A DNA stretch of 64,000 bases from Sequoia sempervirens (lineage: Eukaryota > Streptophyta > Pinopsida > Cupressales > Cupressaceae). Numbering within the stretch: the first letter of the stretch is position 1; each line of letters begins with the position of its first letter. The stretch covers positions 495,583,370-495,647,369 of the forward strand of contig VDFB02270651.1 in assembly GCA_007258455.2 (NCBI GenBank). The letters run 5' to 3'. Below the pieces are notes generated by a model. That model did not search any database, had not been told where the DNA came from, and worked only from the letters and a program-made list of their open reading frames with translations. The position numbers and the translations under genes are program-made. Positions 11,666 through 24,100 of this stretch are shown here, piece by piece.

Positions 11666-12547
11666 TGTAGATGTCTAAATTTGGACACTTAATTTATCCA
11701 AATTCATCCTCTTTCATCTTATTTTCGTTAATTAAGTAATACTACTATTATTTAATTAATATCTTTAATTCTGCCAAATCCCTAAGGTATTTAATCAATA
11801 ATACCTTATCTCTTTAATCCTCCTTCCATCAATTGAATTAAATAAATATTTCATTTATTTAATTCCTTTATGTCACATCCTCCATCATTTTTATTTATCT
11901 TAATCCTTCTTCTAATCCCATCATTAGGATGTGCACATGCCTAATCCTTGATTAGGATGTGTCACATCCTCCAACTTTTGTTGGCCTCTAATCTCCTTAG
12001 CCACCTAACCCTCTCTAATCCTTCATTACTCTTCCCCATGTGATCTTTGACTTGTCACATCAAGTCACATGAGATCTAACCCTCTTCTAATCTTCATTAA
12101 TTAATCTAATCAAGCACTTGCACAATCCTAATCACTTAATTGAGTCAACCCTATTGAATGCTTTTCTTTTTTGACAGGGCATCTCTCTTCCCATGTGAAT
12201 TTTTAATTCACTTTTAATCCCCCAATGCATTTAAGGAATTTTAAATTCTTCTCTCATCCCCATGAGAATATTTGAGGAATTTTTAATTCCCCACTTGTCC
12301 TCTCACCCACATGGGGACAAGGACCTCCTTTATGAGGAGATCTTGTCTAATCCCAAGGTACTTTGTACCCCTCCATGTCATGTCCTTTTCCTTCCACCTC
12401 ATGTCCACTTCACCTTTTAGGGCTAAATCACATGCCACATGTCAAGATGTGAGGGCTTGTGAGTTCTCAACTCACCTTAGCCCTACATCTTGATATTTGG
12501 TGGCTCAATCTTGACCCTCCATCTCCTTTAGGAATTCTCAAAATTTC

Positions 12548-12555
12548 TATAAATA
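12548..12555 (+). promoter_or_regulatory. TATA box of the copy 1 LTR
   Basis: TATAAATA about 330 bp before the LTR end, followed by C-rich and pyrimidine-rich DNA. This suits the U3/R boundary of an LTR. Activity is unknown. Confidence 0.5.
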
Positions 12556-15507
12556 CCCCCTCTTTTCTCTCATTTTGGGGAGATCATTTGTGCTAGCCAA
12601 ACTCTTGCAGTTTTGTTTCTCAACCAACACTTAGCTATTTTCATGTTTCCAAGCATCATTTTCATCTCACATCTTGTGCCATCCAAGGAGCATACACATC
12701 AAAGATCGAAGGGCCAACCAAAGAATCGACTCAACGCAAGGTATAAAGTTTCATTTCGTTGCTTTGTCTTGTGTTGTTTCCAACTTAGGCTAATCTTGAG
12801 GTGTAGGTTGTTTTAAGTTGTTTATTTGCACTCTTTTGCTTGTTGCTTGATTTCTAACACTTCATTTCGACCTATCACAGTCAAAAAGGAGAAATCAAAC
12901 AAAGGCATTGGAACCAAAGATGTCCTAAAACAAAACTCAGTTGTTGGTGCCAAAATCACATTGAGAATGTTAGTAAACCTAGAGGCATTGTGGTGTAGAA
13001 TCTTATGAAATAAATATATTGACTTAGAGGAACCAAAAAGGATAATAACAATGACAAACCCACCCTTAGGATCACACATATGAAACTTTATGATGAGAAC
13101 AAGGAATATAATAACTAAACACGTCTTGGAAAGTAAGAAATGTGAGAAATCCACTATTTTGGTCTCATTCATGGAATGTATACCCACCAAGTTGGAAGAC
13201 AAAAGGGACCTAGAAGTTTTTCATGAAGTGTTGGAAGGGATTTATGGGAATAAAGTAGTAGATTACACTAAAAAAGAATGGGTCCTTATGGTGAGAAACT
13301 TGTATGGAAAATTTTAATCTTGAACAAATCATGAATAAGGAAAATAAATCCTTGAGGGAAACCCTTCTCAAAAGATCAATCTTGATGAATCATGACAAGG
13401 AAGATGAATTAATATGGTGGGGTGAAATCTGAAAAAAAAAAATTAAACTTGGGTATGAAATGTTATCCATAAGAAACCCTCCTAAAACTTAACCCACAAA
13501 ATTTTGTCGAGGTAAAAAATGTTGAAAACAAGGTGAAACTAAGTTGCAATATTAGTTTATGTATGTGTATTAAAATCTGAAAATAAGATTACCAAATCAT
13601 ATTATATGCATGTGATTGCACATTTACAATAATAGAAAAGTCAGAAAACAAATATGATACTAGATTTGCATGGAGAAACTATTTCGAGAAAAAAAGATCC
13701 ACACGAGAAAAGAGGGCAAGTATTTTGTCTTCACAAGAGAGATGCACACCACAATACACTTCCTTGCAGATCTTCTAGAACCCAAATGCTTCCATACACC
13801 TGCAAATAATACACGATGAAACTACCATCTCAATGGCTCCAATTTATAGAACTTGTGGGAGGCAAAACCACAATAGTAAACCAAGAAAAGAGGTACCAAA
13901 ACCACTTGAAAAAACCCATGCCCCTTCATTGGAAGACCAAGAGTCATGATAATAAATTAATTAATGTGTGCAAGGCTTCAATATGGGTGCCTAACCCATA
14001 GCCTCTTCATCTTCTACCATTCAGGATGCTTCAATGACCATTTATCTTCTAGATGGATAACCAATGGACACATGTTTCCCTCCAAACTTGGCATCCCACT
14101 CAAGACCCTTCACATTCCCAATGTGGATGCCTAGGAGGGATAATTATCCTCTATTGATGTGTAACCTACACCAACATTAAATTTCCTCTTGAAAATATAA
14201 TTACAATATGTCAATAGTAAATGAATTTCTTACATGTTCCCTAGGAAACTTTCCTAGAAACTTGGAGACATAAAAATGACATAGGTTTGCAAGGTTAATG
14301 TCACCTAACCTAACAAAAAAATCCTTCCTAAATCGAGATCCTTCACCTAGGATGATCTACACATTAAAATCCTAACAAGATACAAAATACATAAGATAGG
14401 TATTGCAGAACCTTCCAAATTCCCTCTATGTCTCCAAGTAGAGGAAATTGTGTACCACCTTATTTTCCACTACCCATACATAGTAGATATATGTTCATGG
14501 ATCTATTTGCATAGTAGATATATGTTCATTTTTTCATAGATCCATGAACATAATCCAATCATGACCATGCACACATAGGGATTCCCTTTGGAACAATCTA
14601 TGGATCGCAAGACCTACAATGACAGTGTGGCGGATATGGAAAGAAAGGAACAACAAAATATTTAAAGAAAGGTCATTTGTAGTGGATATAATGATAAACA
14701 ATATATATATTTGTATATGGTAATATTTAAAATAATTAAAAACAATATTATGATGTTTAAATTCACTAGGTGGGACAACAAAATATAGGTTTTTAGGCTA
14801 TTGCTAAAGGATCCAAAATTTATAACATAGTCCAATGGACCATCCAATAAAGTTAAAAGGAAATTGGTGAAATGGAAGAACCCCTAAGTGGAAGAATCAA
14901 ATTAAACATTGATGGGGGTTCAAAAGGAAACCCCAGGTTGTCTGGAATAGGATGCTTACTAAGGGTAACCTTGAATGGGCTTGTTCATTGAAACTCCCTA
15001 AAAGAATGAATAATGAGGTTGATTATGTAGTTATCCTTGAAGGAATAAAAATTTTCCTAACAAAAATAGTATCCTCAATAGATAGATAAGGTGATTCACA
15101 AATCATAATAAAGGTCATCTTATCAAACAATGCAATTAACTAGAAAATGTCAAATAGAATAGAAAAAATCATGGAGCTACTTAGCAAAATCAACAACTTT
15201 ATCATCTGCCATGTCTAAAGAGAAGCAAACACATTGGTAGATTACCTAGCAAATCAAGGAACAACACAAGAACTAAGCAAGGTTGTCTCAAAAGATGCAA
15301 GATCTTGGCTAGGTCTAGAACAAATCATAAGTACAAAAAAATCTTTGTCATCTTGAAACATGGCATGTGGTCTAATTGGTCGATTCCTCTTTGAGTCTCA
15401 CATTTGTCTTCAAGTCAAATTCCCGTGTGGAAAAAGTGCCTCATGTATCTATATGTAGAGCTCTAAAACTTTAGAAACCAAAGATGTCTACTAGTTCTCA
15501 AAGTTCA

Positions 15508-15547
15508 TGATGTAGGAGCATTCAAGCTCACAAACAATCCTACATCA
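15508..15547. repeat. Perfect 10-bp inverted repeat (hairpin)
   Basis: TGATGTAGGA at 15508-15517 and TCCTACATCA at 15538-15547, separated by 20 bp. Both arms are kept in copy 2 near 46613-46655. Confidence 0.7.
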
Positions 15548-16135
15548 TCAAAAGCATATTTTATTTTCATGAATGTTTATTTTTTTTTGTAAATTTGAAA
15601 TTCAAGAGAATCTTGTGGAGTGTTGTAAAGATAAAAACATTCATTTATCAAGACTTGACTTTCATTTCAAAAATCAAAGGAAACCATGCTATAATTTAAT
15701 GTGATTATATTGCACAATTTCAAAGTTTCAAGGGTTGAAGGGGTCCATTGGCATGGTAGAGGAAATTTGTAAAGTAAAATTAATTATTTTACTCAAGTTG
15801 GATGCCTAAGGAATTGTATATAAGGAAAGTGACCTTTGACATTCCATTCTTGTCTTATTATTTCAATTTATGGAGGAAAAAGCTACTGATTTTTGGGAAA
15901 ATAATTGACTTGGCAATTTCCAATTTTGAGTGAATGAGCATGACTTGGTTTATGCTTTTATTGTTTTTTCAAAGAAATCTACAAAAGCAAGTTGTTGGAT
16001 ATGGTGAAGCAACTTTGATGCCATTTTTTAGAAGCAAAAACTATGTTTTATTGGGAATTTCAAAGGTCAAGTTGATCGAAATGAAAGAGAAAATCTGAGT
16101 GCCAAATTTTTAAGCCTCACAAGGTTTTTAACCTC

Positions 16136-16143
16136 TATAAATA
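16136..16143 (+). promoter_or_regulatory. TATA-like box in a possible LTR
   Basis: CTCTATAAATACA context, resembling plant TATA boxes. It may be the promoter of a decayed LTR. No transcript evidence. Confidence 0.3.
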
Positions 16144-17689
16144 CATAATTTAATGGTGTTAAGAAGTTGTAATAAACAACAAAAAGATTGAAGAACTATT
16201 GTGATTTCCTCTCCTTATTTTTTCCAAGGTGTAATCCTTATTCATGCAATCTTGAAATCTTTCAAGCACCTACAACATTCTACATTATTTTCCAGAATTT
16301 GTGATCACTTGAGTTACACTCTTATGACTCTAATATTGGCTCATATGAGCTCTTTCAATTGTTTAACATTCGTTTTGATTGCAGTCATTTTTGTCCTCAT
16401 CCTTTGTGCTTCAAGTGATATTATTTCATGCTCATGTTGTTTTGCATAATATATTTATCATTGTTATTTCTTGTAAGCCTTCTTGTGTCCACAACACCAT
16501 TCTTGACACCTTGTGAGCTTCATCTCCTCTCTATTCTCATCCAAACTATAGGATATTACTCTCCATAGATCTAAAGTTAAGACATATATTTACTTTTATA
16601 TTGTTGTTCTTAGACTCTATATGCACGTAGGGTTATAAGAGCACATGCAATCTCTATTTTCCCCACGTTCTATCGGTTGTTTGTGGAGGTAGAAAGACCA
16701 AAATAAGGGCTTGACCTATAGAAAATCTTCTAATTGGGCCCAATAATTTTATCTATCCTACAAATGCTCAAGAACTTTTGAACATGTTGAGGTTTCATAT
16801 TCTCAAACACAATCTTGTCATTTTAACATTTCATTTAAATGAATTGCTTTAGATAGTGTATTTGCACATATATAATCTTGTAGTACTCTTTCTAGACATT
16901 TGTTTCTTTATCTTGTGGTGAACGAACAAAATCGACTATGGTTCTGCAACTTTTATTTTCAAACTTACCTAAGTGACAACACGCATCTTGAACATCCATT
17001 AGAAAAAAGAATGATAGTGTGACACACTAGCATCTTATCTAATGAGCTTCCTAAACCACCTTTCAAGTTCCTTGTCTATAACATTTTACTGTTATGATAC
17101 CTGTTTTTTATTCTATATTTCCATTTTCTACTATTTGAATATCTCATTTAATGTAATGCAACTTAAAAGTTTATCTTACACCTTGTTGTCTGCATTTTTG
17201 ACGTAGGCCAATTTTAAACTTTTCACCCTCATTAAATGGTACATGTCACCAAATCATTTATCAAATTTTGGTCTTCTAGTCACATGCAAAATCCCTTCGA
17301 TGCCTTAGCTTGATCAAATTGAAAATTTCCATATCTGAATCAAGAAGTCTTATTCATCAATGTTTTCAATTTTTTTGTAGTTTCAACTCACTTATAAAAT
17401 CACAGTCAATTGTGGCCATGGTTGCAAAACATGAGATGTTTACATTCAGACAAAAATTAAGTTTTCTGTAGTTTCAGAGGTCAGCTCCTTACTCCATGAT
17501 AACAATGATAAATATTGGTATTTTGATTTTGCCATTTTTCCCTCGAGATCATGTGACTGAGAGAGAGAAGGGCCTTCCATACTCGTAAGCAACAATAAGG
17601 CATCCTGACCAAAGGGGTTGTAAAACTCGTTAAAAGTTTTCGTTATTGAAATTGTCACAAAACCACATTTTAATTTCTTCATACAACAG

Positions 17690-18032
17690 AGGAGGAGGAA
17701 GAGGAAGCAACACTCTGAAATATCAACAAGGTGGGGCAATTCCTAATATAGCATATCCATCTGCTTATGATGCACCAGCACTGGGTTCCCAATTGCCATT
17801 TCGAGCATCAAAATCTAGTCTTCCAGAGGCAGCCGTTCCACCAAATAGTATATTGTTCATTCAGAATCTTTCACACGAGACGACCCATATGATGCTACAG
17901 ATGTTCTTCTGTCAATATCATAGTTTCGAGGAAGTTCATATGATTGAGGCAAATCCTTGCATTGCTTTTGTGGAATATGAGGATGAAATGCAAGTAATTA
18001 CAACTATGCAAGCTCTTCAAGGATTCAAAATC
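17690..18032 (+). pseudogene. U1A/U2B''-like snRNP protein fragment: linker and C-terminal RRM
   Basis: The frame encodes a Gly/Arg/Pro/Ala-rich linker ([16 protein letters not shown]) and then [41 protein letters not shown] and MQALQGFKI. This is the second RRM of the plant spliceosomal proteins U1A/U2B'', which bind U1/U2 snRNA. A pyrimidine-rich tract and CAACAG directly before 17690 look like a retained 3' splice site, so it is a genomic rather than processed copy. The first RRM is absent, the second stops after 'GFKI', and the sequence then switches to NFXL2-like fingers. Positions usually Lys and Gly read Asn and Cys (EANPC). I infer a captured, non-functional gene fragment. Confidence 0.75.
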
Positions 18033-18054
18033 CCACGCCTGTGGGGTTCTGAAG

Positions 18055-18775
18055 ATCCACGGTGAAATAGAGAGAAAGAGTGGTGTGTATGCATGTGAGA
18101 ACCTTTGCATAAAGATGTTCTCCTGTCAAAATCAAAATTGCAGCTTGGGATGTCATCTAGGAGAATGCAGAGAATGTGTTTTATTACCTGAGAAGTTAAA
18201 AGCATGCCCATTTGGTAAAACAAAAATGCTAGAAAACTACATCATTCACAGAGGACAACAAATAATTTTTGTATAAAAAGATTTGGGATAGAATAAAAAC
18301 TATGGTAGACAAAGATGCAATGATAAATGCTATCCTCTGTCACATCAAGGGCTGTCTGACATTCAAACTGGTGACTGAGACCAACATTTATTACTTATGC
18401 CTTGTGGGAAACAGATGAGGTGCGGTCAAAATTTCTGCCAGGAGCTTTGCCATAATGACTACTGTTCTCCATGTCTTGAAAACAATTTTACCGATCTCTC
18501 TTGTGCATTTGGGAAGAAATCAATTCCTCCTCTAGTACTATGTGGAACACTTATTCCTTTGTGCACATATCCTTGCTCAGCAATGTGTATCTTGCAACTC
18601 ATAATTGCCATCTTGGAGAGTGCACTCCTTGCACAGTGACTGTTGCAAAAGGATGTGGGGGAAATCATGTAATCCTTAGAAATGTTCCATGTGGTTCATG
18701 AAAAATATTAAGCTTTGGGGGAAAACAAGGCAATGTGGAATGCATGCTTGTGCTAGAACTCTCCATAGTTTCATC
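18055..18775 (+). pseudogene. NFXL2: NFXL2-like (NFX1-type zinc finger) fragment
   Basis: Forward-strand frames give YACENLC..MFSCQNQNCSLGCH, GECRECVLLPEKLKACPFGK, MPCGKQMRCGQNFCQELCHN, IPPLVLCGTLIPLCTYPCS, NCHLGECTPCT, CGGNHVILRNVPCGS and LWGKTRQCGMHACARTL. These are successive NFX1-type Cys/His fingers in the order of plant NFXL2, a transcription regulator. The copy has frameshifts (the reading moves between three frames) and stops near 18276, 18637 and 18701, and several finger cysteines are replaced. No introns are evident inside the 720 bp. It follows the RRM fragment with the same orientation and no spacer to speak of. The symbol names the closest family, not a functional gene. Confidence 0.72.
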
Positions 18776-19939
18776 TAGTTACTTTAATGGACAATTAGAT
18801 CCATTGGGGGTTCTTCATGGCTGAAATGCTCCTCCTTGTGCCCTAATGGCTAAAAGTGGTAATCAAAGGTCAATATTTTAAAATGTTGTAATTGGTAGCA
18901 TGGAGCTGAATGTTTATCAAATAAAAGATGATGATACTTTGGTAAATCTACAAGATTAAGGTTAAGTGCCAAACCATTTATGTACATTGACTCATGCTTG
19001 GCAGGAGAAACCAGTAGGTGTGTACAAAAACAATTTTGAATTGATAGGTATTCCTCATATTGAACAGAGTAAGCAAAATGATAATGAAGTCATGAGAAGC
19101 TATGGATTATGTATATGTAGAAGTTTGAAGAACCAGTCAAAGGGAAAGGAAAGATTGATAGGTTTGGACATGGTGCTAGGCTAAGTCCCATGGACAGAAG
19201 AATCAATAGGCCATGTGATAATTCAAGCGGTAATGCACATCGAAATGAATGATCTTTGAATAGAACTTCTGAAGTTCTGGGACAGTAACGTGTATTATAA
19301 CAATGCTGTTTTAATACTTGAAAAGGGAGAGAATTCTTCATTTTCTGATTTTTTTCAGAAGAGCTATCAAGCTTCGTGAAGTCTACAATCACTTTATAGT
19401 TTATTTGATTCTTTTACTTGTTGAAATTATAACTTAAGTCATATAAATTACTTTAAAAGCAAAGTTTATAGATTATAAAGTATAGGTAGTTAGGATTTAG
19501 TTACAAAGTAATAAGAAGGAAAAAGGATTATAAATAAAGTTTATTTTCAATCATAAAGAAGGTTTTTTTTTTTTTTTCTTTCTTTTTTTTTTTTGTTTGT
19601 TTGTGAGGTTTTTCTTCCTCTCAATAGAGTCATTGTATGGAAATTGTAATGAGATTTTACGTTCTAGGATCTTTTCAGAAAGTTTAAATCTTAAAAGGAT
19701 TAGTTTAAACATGTTGAAAATTTTAAATGTATGCCTCAAAAAATAAATTCAAGTATAGCATGAGTGGTTATTGATAAAGGAAACATAATAACAATATTTT
19801 TCAATTGATGCAACATTTATAAGACTAAAACCTTTCTTATGAAACTTTACATTATTATTTTTTCAAACACATAGTGCTCACAAAAAATTAAAATATACAA
19901 AATACCTAGACAAACTTTTCACCTTATATTTATTAACTA
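18776..19939. other. No gene recognised downstream of the gene fragments
   Basis: A 72-residue frame at 18966-19184 is kept in copy 2 with two replacements and may be more of the captured sequence, but I do not recognise it. A T-rich tract lies at about 19562-19592. The two copies show more indels from 18700 to 18900 than around them. Confidence 0.45.
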
Positions 19940-21125
19940 GGATCTTAAGCCCTTTTTCACTGATGTGGCTCAGCCTATGGTGCTAATTTTTCAAATACAT
20001 AGGTTGAGTTATGATAAGTAGATGCACCAAGATTGAATAAATTCTAGATCCCTTAACTTGTGTTGAATTCCCTCTAGCCAATGTATAACCGCTTTTGTCA
20101 AATGTGGCATATACTACAATATTATTCATTTCGAAAACTTTTTAAAAAATTATGTTAAACCTAGAATGTGCAACACATCTATGAGAGATTTTATCCTCCC
20201 ACCATTTAACACAAGTTTTACTATCTCTTTTCCAACCACTTGATGTGAATTTTTCTTACCAAGGAAGAACTCACCACCATCATATGCTCTATATGAAGAG
20301 AACCACTCCTTGTGAGAAGTCATGTGTTACAAGGAAAATCAATCAATTAACCACAAATCATCACTAGTGATGTATTATCTGAAATGAATAAAGCATCATT
20401 TTCATCTTCCAAGGATTCATCATTAGAGGAACTTTCAAAATACTTCTTGTTTCTACATTCCTTGTTTCTATGGCCCGATTTCCCATAGTTCTACATTTAA
20501 CTCTACTCTTAGTAGTTGTCTTAAGCCATCCTTTTTACTTGGACCTCTCTATATCTCTATTTATCTTACCATATATTTCCTCAGGTCTACCACATACATG
20601 AAATGCACCCTTGTGACCCTCATCCATGGATTTCTACCTCATTTCCTCACTAAGAAAACTACCAACAAAGGCATCCATTTTGGAATCTATAATAGAGCAA
20701 CATAATATAACAATTATATTCTCCCAAGATTCAAATGAAGAGCTAAGTAACAAAATACACCTATGCTCTTCCTCTAGCTTAACATTAATACTACCTTGTT
20801 GCCTTAAAATGAAAATAAAAACATTTAAATGCTTAAATATAGAGTCTCCTTCCTTTATTTTTAAGGAATACATTTTCTCTCTAAATAAAATTTATTTACC
20901 ATATTTTTTGTTTGATAGATTTATCATATTCTCTTTCATAGCTTGAATGCAATAGCCTCCTCTAAGACATTCAAGAGAATGAAATCTACAAGACAAAAAT
21001 TTATGGTTCATCTTACCTTTTTGTCCATCTTTCTCTAATTTTAATAAAAAAATGTAGGTTTATACTTTGAAGTCAAAGTTATCCATTGATTTCTCCTCCA
21101 ATAGATCTTCCATTTTTATTTTTCA
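19940..21125 (-). pseudogene. Ty1/copia gag-protease relic
   Basis: Reverse strand, from high to low coordinates. A gag block at 20873-20634 contains MYSLKIKEGDSIFKHLN, VKLEEEHRCILLLSS and FLSEEMR, typical of the plant copia gag (UBN2/Retrotran_gag_2 type). A decayed zinc knuckle (YGKSGHRNKECRN) lies near 20500. A protease-region block (MTSHKEWFSSYRAYDGGEFFLG) lies near 20330-20265; the DSGA catalytic motif before it is unreadable. A GAG-pre-integrase-like remainder continues to about 19950. Integrase and RT are absent. Weak gag similarity extends up to about 21125. Stops and frameshifts show it is dead. Confidence 0.68.
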
Positions 21126-24100
21126 TGGTTCCTACATAAACCATTAAAAAAATATTATATTGTTATGTGCCTTCTAAGGCTTCTTTAACCACAAGATAAA
21201 AATATAAAGTTGTTTCACACTTTTGGCCAACTTATCAACGCAAGTGAATTCAAGCATTTCTAACTAGAATATAATTTTGGTCAAACACATGGTTTACCTA
21301 GATTCATTCCAGCTAAGTTAGATATGGTACACAACTTTTACATCCAAAAGTGTCCACTAAATGCATTTATAGCACTACTTTGGGGCTAATTTAACAAAAA
21401 GTAAAATTATTTAAAAAACTTGATGTTTCAACAACTCTTACTCATGCAAATAACATTTTTTAAAAAATATATAGATATCCTTTGGTAGATCTATCAATGT
21501 AGTTCTCAAAAATATTTTTTCAATATTTAATTATTGTGTATATTTTAAGTTTTATTTCTACTAAAACTAGGTCAACAACAACAAAATATAAGGTTGATTA
21601 TCTTGTCAAGAAAAATACTTAAATTTATTTTGAAATTTTGAAAAAATATGATACACTAGAGAAAAGCTTTTATGTCAAGATATTTTTTTTTTCAAAATGA
21701 CAAAAGATGGCATCCCATGGAAACATTGTGTTTTTAGTAAACGTAAATTTTTAATTTTTTAGAAAAATATATATTTATCAAAATAGAGAAAAAAATAAAT
21801 TCATGCACTAAAGTTTCAAGTTATAAAAACACAAAAAAAAAAAACATTATATAAAGAGCGACATCCTATGTAACTTCATTTTTTAGTATTTTATTAGCAA
21901 CTAAATTATAATGTCAATTTTATTAAAAAATATATTCAAATAATTTTTTAATTTTTGTAAAAAATTACAAACATAAAATATGTTAAAAACATATATGCAT
22001 CTCATTAGTTTACATCATTTCAAAATTCAAAACATATACGTCACTTCTAGTGATTCATGTTAAAAATTTGGATCAGTGTTGGTCATTTCCTTTATAAAAG
22101 TGTGACATAGCTTTGTACTTTTACCCCACACTTAATCTGCAAAATCATTAAAATAATATTCCCACTACAACCATAAAAAACCACAACATTGCAAGAAAAT
22201 ATTACCTCTAAAATTAAACCATATCTTGGATACCAAATGTTTGAAAATAAGGTACCTAAACAACATGATAAGAATATTAACAATGTATTGTGTTAAATCC
22301 AATAAAGCATGTGATTAAGCCAATAAAATTTAACAATGAAATAATAGAGAAGCGATTGGAAATTAGAAAACTCATAAAATATATACGACATGGATGTATG
22401 TGGAGAAACCCTTGCAAGAAAGAACTCCACTGCCAAATAGACCCAAGCTTGAACCAATCCTTAAAGAAAGTACATAAGTACAATCTACGTGTCCCTCTAG
22501 TTTGATAGTAATCTAAGATCATAAGTATACTACAAAAGACCATACAAATCCACTATCCAATAACATCAATATACAAGATTTAATAAGATTCTAGAAACCA
22601 TAAATAGTTTACCAAATCTAAAACCCAAAATCATGAACCATTGAAAAATTTCAACACCCTTATAGTTATGCATAGGCCTCTAAAAATAGTATGTAATTCA
22701 TCTTACACATCTTACACCCTTTTCAAATATCATAGATGTCAAAAATTCTATTATAATGGTCAAATTTGAGAAAGATCCCAATCCTAGGTGCTCTTTGAGA
22801 GCATTAAATTCCTTTTCATATCACCAAACATGGAAGATCTTCTTATAACTCTTAATTTTAATCATTTCCATATGACATTCCTAATTTAATGTCTTCTTAC
22901 AAAATAATCAAGGAATCTCAAAGAATCTCAAAGCATAAAATAATAATAAATAAAGCTCACTTCCTCACATGGGAATCCATCTTTGCCCATTCCATGATGT
23001 TTTGATTCAAGACCTTATTTATCATATATATCATTAATACAATTAAAAGGAATGGGATTTGCATGTTGAATGGTACACCTAAACCAATAGGCATCATCAA
23101 ATGAAAATGTGTCGCATGCATTTTGCCTTATGCCTTTCATATTTTAAGTATCAAATATTTTTCTACCATAGTAAGGGATTGAGGGATTTTATATTCATTA
23201 TCTAATCTATATGGGGGCCTTATTTTAAGTTCCAAGGGGTCATCTAGAGTAAATAACTCTCTAGATCCCTCTATAGCAAAGTGTTAAACTAGGGGATGGA
23301 CTTCAACCTAAGTTGGCATGATTTTTGCATCTTTCTCCCCTTGTGGTTCAAGTGTTAAAGTAATTGTCAATATGGGACTTTCATAGGTTTTTTCAATAAT
23401 ATCCATATAATCTAACACCCTTTAATCCTCTTGATGTTTAGGTTGCACTTCCATTTGTGGTATTTTTTATATGGTGGGTAATGTGTGAGTAGAATGCTCA
23501 ATACTTTCTAGCTCAAGTGGAGGCACATGTATGTCATGATTCTTTTATTATTTAGGAACTTTTTGCATATAACCTTCTAGTATTATAACAAGGGTATATG
23601 CATGTTCCATGAGTAATTTCATTCTTTAAATTAGGTTATTTACCCTGTGTGAGCTCCCTTCTACTATGGTTTCAACAAAATATTTTCTCTCTACTAACTA
23701 GATGTCCACCCAACTTCTAATAAATTTCTCCATGTTATCTTTGTATCTTCTGATCATATCATTAGCTTCATGGTACACATGTTGGTAGCCTCTTCTTCCT
23801 TTACTTACTACCAAATTATCAAAATATACCTTACATTCTTATGGTAGTGAATTTCTCAAATAGGTACCAATCACCTTAGTTGTTCTTAATCTTTCACTCT
23901 AGTTATAAATGTCATTGATTGAGAAACATCTTAATAAAAATTATTGGTTATTGAAAATCATAACCTCTTCAGTGGGGATCTACAAATAAATCTTAAAGTT
24001 TCTTGTAGGATACATGAGATGGTATTCATCAATGTGAAATGACCCTGGTTGAAGAGGCTTAAACTCATTCTTGGGAGCACTGGATGATATATATTTTATT

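Larger units (their letters stand above)
11615..12879 (+). mobile_element. 3' fragment of an LTR retrotransposon: internal end, PPT and a 1214-bp LTR
   Basis: Present only in copy 1. After 37 bp of internal sequence, a polypurine tract AAAGAGGGGAAAAA (11652-11665) abuts TGTAGATG at 11666, and the block ends in CTATCACA at 12879, giving a TG...CA LTR of 1214 bp. In copy 2 the site is uninterrupted, with 15 bp (37973-37987) missing from copy 1. I infer insertion into LINE C followed by deletion of the 5' LTR, most of the interior and 15 bp of flank. No target duplication can be checked because the left flank is gone. Superfamily is not determinable. Confidence 0.72.
11150..15356 (+). pseudogene. 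LINE C ORF2 relic (RT C-terminus, zinc region, RNase H), split by an LTR
   Basis: Forward-strand blocks in LINE order: DKSRIFFFN and FGFTIDTLPRK (11250-11350), VGRITMIKEVLAAISIYTLS (frame near 11455-11525), QRKFIW (11569-11584), then after the LTR insert GIGTKDVLKQN and the MTNPP..GSHI..NFMM block (12900-13110). A zinc-region block (C-LQVEEIVYHLIFHYP) lies at 14415-14500, VWRIWKERNNKIFKERS at 14627-14680, and an RNase H-like domain (IDGGSKGNP, NNEVDYV, REANTLVDYLANQG) at 14891-15300, ending in TGA at 15354. The FxDD box and endonuclease are absent. It has multiple stops and is clearly dead. The stretch 13320-14400 is too decayed to place and may hold other insertions. Confidence 0.72.
15357..17689. 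other. No gene recognised; repeat-like spacer with hairpin and TATA-like site
   Basis: The stretch after LINE C holds a 10-bp perfect inverted repeat (15508-15547) and a TATAAATA at 16136-16143 followed by T-rich DNA, which together look like a decayed LTR. No gag or pol was seen nearby. A small hydrophobic frame at 16201-16449 is kept in both copies but resembles nothing I know. The last bases before 17690 look like an intron end. Confidence 0.5.

Noticed and set aside
12822..13202. 126-residue reverse-strand frame kept in copy 2
   Set aside because: It is the antisense of LINE C blocks (GIGTKDVLKQN, GSHI) and, in copy 1, partly of the LTR.
16201..16449. 82-residue hydrophobic frame kept in both copies
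   Set aside because: It lies in a possible LTR, has no recognised homologue, and the surrounding non-coding DNA is equally conserved.
19551..19739. Lys-rich reverse-strand frame
   Set aside because: It is a translation of the T-rich tract at about 19562-19592.
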